Shown in pieces: positions 56,234 through 56,802 of a DNA stretch of 56,802 bases. Position numbers and translations under genes: made by a program. Position 1 is the first letter of the stretch. The number at the start of each line of letters is the position of its first letter. The notes beneath the pieces are model-generated. The model made no database searches. It was given only the letters and a program-made list of their open reading frames with translations, and had not been told where the DNA came from. The DNA lies in NCBI RefSeq assembly GCF_020622345.1, contig NZ_JACNMO010000031.1, positions 1-56,802 on the forward strand. The letters are read 5' to 3'. The DNA comes from Roseobacter weihaiensis (GTDB lineage: Bacteria > Pseudomonadota > Alphaproteobacteria > Rhodobacterales > Rhodobacteraceae).

Positions 56234-56572
56234 TCATGGTGCTGCCAAATTGATCGGAAACAGATCGGGGAAGGCCTCGGTCTGTCCCGGAGCGTATCGA
56301 ACAAATTCAAAAACACCCCCTGATCCAGTGCGCTGCAACGCGGTGTAGCGCTGCGCTGCAACCGTTGCGGGCCAATTTCTGGAGGAATTATTGCCTCGCA
56401 AAAAATCCTTCATGAAATTTGCAGGATTGTTATCGCTGAGGTTGGTGCCATGGTTCCTGTTGCAATCTTGAATCGCGCTCTTGACATCCGACAAAGTCAT
56501 CAGCGAGTTCGAGGACGGGTCCCAGAACTTGTTGAAAAGATACTCGATTACTTTTGTCTTCTGCGATGCCAT
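56234..56572 (-). CDS. truncated winged-helix-like N-terminal domain, restriction-like
   Basis: The 112-residue frame begins MASQKTKVIEYLFNKFWDP and contains ANFMKDFLRGNNSSRNWP and FEFVRYAPGQTEAFPD. The look is that of an N-terminal recognition domain of a larger nuclease-like protein from a defence locus, but I cannot name the family. The frame ends soon after the conserved stretch, and the downstream DNA is unrelated, so the protein has probably lost its C-terminal part. An IS3-type end begins about 105 bases upstream of its start. Confidence 0.4.
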   Translation of the reverse strand: MASQKTKVIEYLFNKFWDPSSNSLMTLSDVKSAIQDCNRNHGTNLSDNNPANFMKDFLRGNNSSRNWPATVAAQRYTALQRTGSGGVFEFVRYAPGQTEAFPDLFPINLAAP

Positions 56573-56677
56573 AGTGCTCTCATATCTCTGCCCTTTTCTG
56601 GATGATCGACCAAGACAGAGTCGGAAAGCGTTCGATCTCATGTCGGCTCATTTATGGGGAAACCTGGAGTAGCCTCG

Positions 56678-56802
56678 TGAAAGTGGTCCACCAACTGGGA
56701 TAGATTATCCCGTAAATTGGAGGATCAGCAATGGCTGGGAAACGAGAGAAGCCGGAAGAGATTGTATCGAAGCTTCGGCAGGTTGAAGTTCTGCAAGGAC
56801 AA
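56678..56802 (+). mobile_element. left end of an IS3-family element, running off the window
   Basis: TGAAAGTGGTCCACC at 56678 resembles the terminal inverted repeat of IS3-family elements. It is followed after ~50 bases by GGAGG and the start of OrfA at 56731. Only the left end is in the window, so its completeness cannot be judged. Confidence 0.6.
56731..56802 (+). CDS. IS3-family transposase OrfA, N-terminal part
   Basis: The 24 visible codons read MAGKREKPEEIVSKLRQVEV and continue in frame to the window edge. That is the usual start of the small helix-turn-helix OrfA of IS3-group elements. GGAGG lies 11-15 bases upstream. The gene continues outside. Confidence 0.7.
   Translation, partial: MAGKREKPEEIVSKLRQVEVLQGQ

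Overview
The window looks like a chromosomal segment of a roseobacter-type alphaproteobacterium (Rhodobacterales). The grounds are high-GC coding with many 1-8 bp start/stop overlaps, glcDEF, a glnK-amtB pair, creatinase, DUF1523 and GT14/DUF5928 proteins, and a Hint-domain protein of the kind common in that order. This placement is inferred from remembered protein families; no search was run. No rRNA, tRNA or CRISPR array was recognised.

Layout. Positions 1-2050 are decayed mobile DNA: an IS3-type transposase tail, a phage-like fragment, one copy of a ~245-bp repeat and an IS110-like relic. Positions 2109-8235 form a cyanate locus. It has a PAS-PAS-AAA+-Fis regulator transcribed divergently from an NrtA/CmpA-type ABC transporter (binding protein, permease, ATPase), a DUF1348 gene and cyanase. 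A second, inverted copy of the repeat lies at about 8599-8845, so the whole cyanate locus sits between inverted repeats. Next come gene relics, a small periplasmic protein and a DUF599 protein.

Positions 10656-14622 encode the three glycolate oxidase subunits. Two tandem trypsin-like proteases follow, then a small heat-shock protein behind an RpoH-like promoter, a TetR regulator, GabD, creatinase, two membrane proteins, a HIT protein and a divergent GT14 glycosyltransferase/sulfotransferase pair. SmpB, SseA, an aminotransferase and a lipoprotein precede amtB/glnK. Envelope genes follow: a class A PBP, MlaC and MlaA.

Positions 34855-38456 are a compact run (RidA, GDPD, FemAB-like, PhhB, MscS). 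Then come a peroxiredoxin, a ferredoxin reductase with RsmD, Map and SfsA, and a second compact run (MoaB/CinA-like, GNAT, AhpD-like, OmpA-like). LysR, FadH, GNAT, RppH, GNAT, adenosine kinase, Nth and a Hint protein complete the core. The right edge (53.5-56.8 kb) is again mobile: an ISKra4-like transposase tail, a CoxG-like protein, a sulfur-detoxification pair (MBL hydrolase plus rhodanese), a truncated gene next to an IS, and the left end of an IS3-family element running out of the window.

Functional links. The cyanate locus should import cyanate and convert it with bicarbonate to ammonia and CO2. That ammonia could feed the nitrogen economy reflected by GlnK/AmtB and creatinase. The most interesting element is the cyanate-locus regulator, whose sigma54-contact loop reads GAFAGA instead of GAFTGA.
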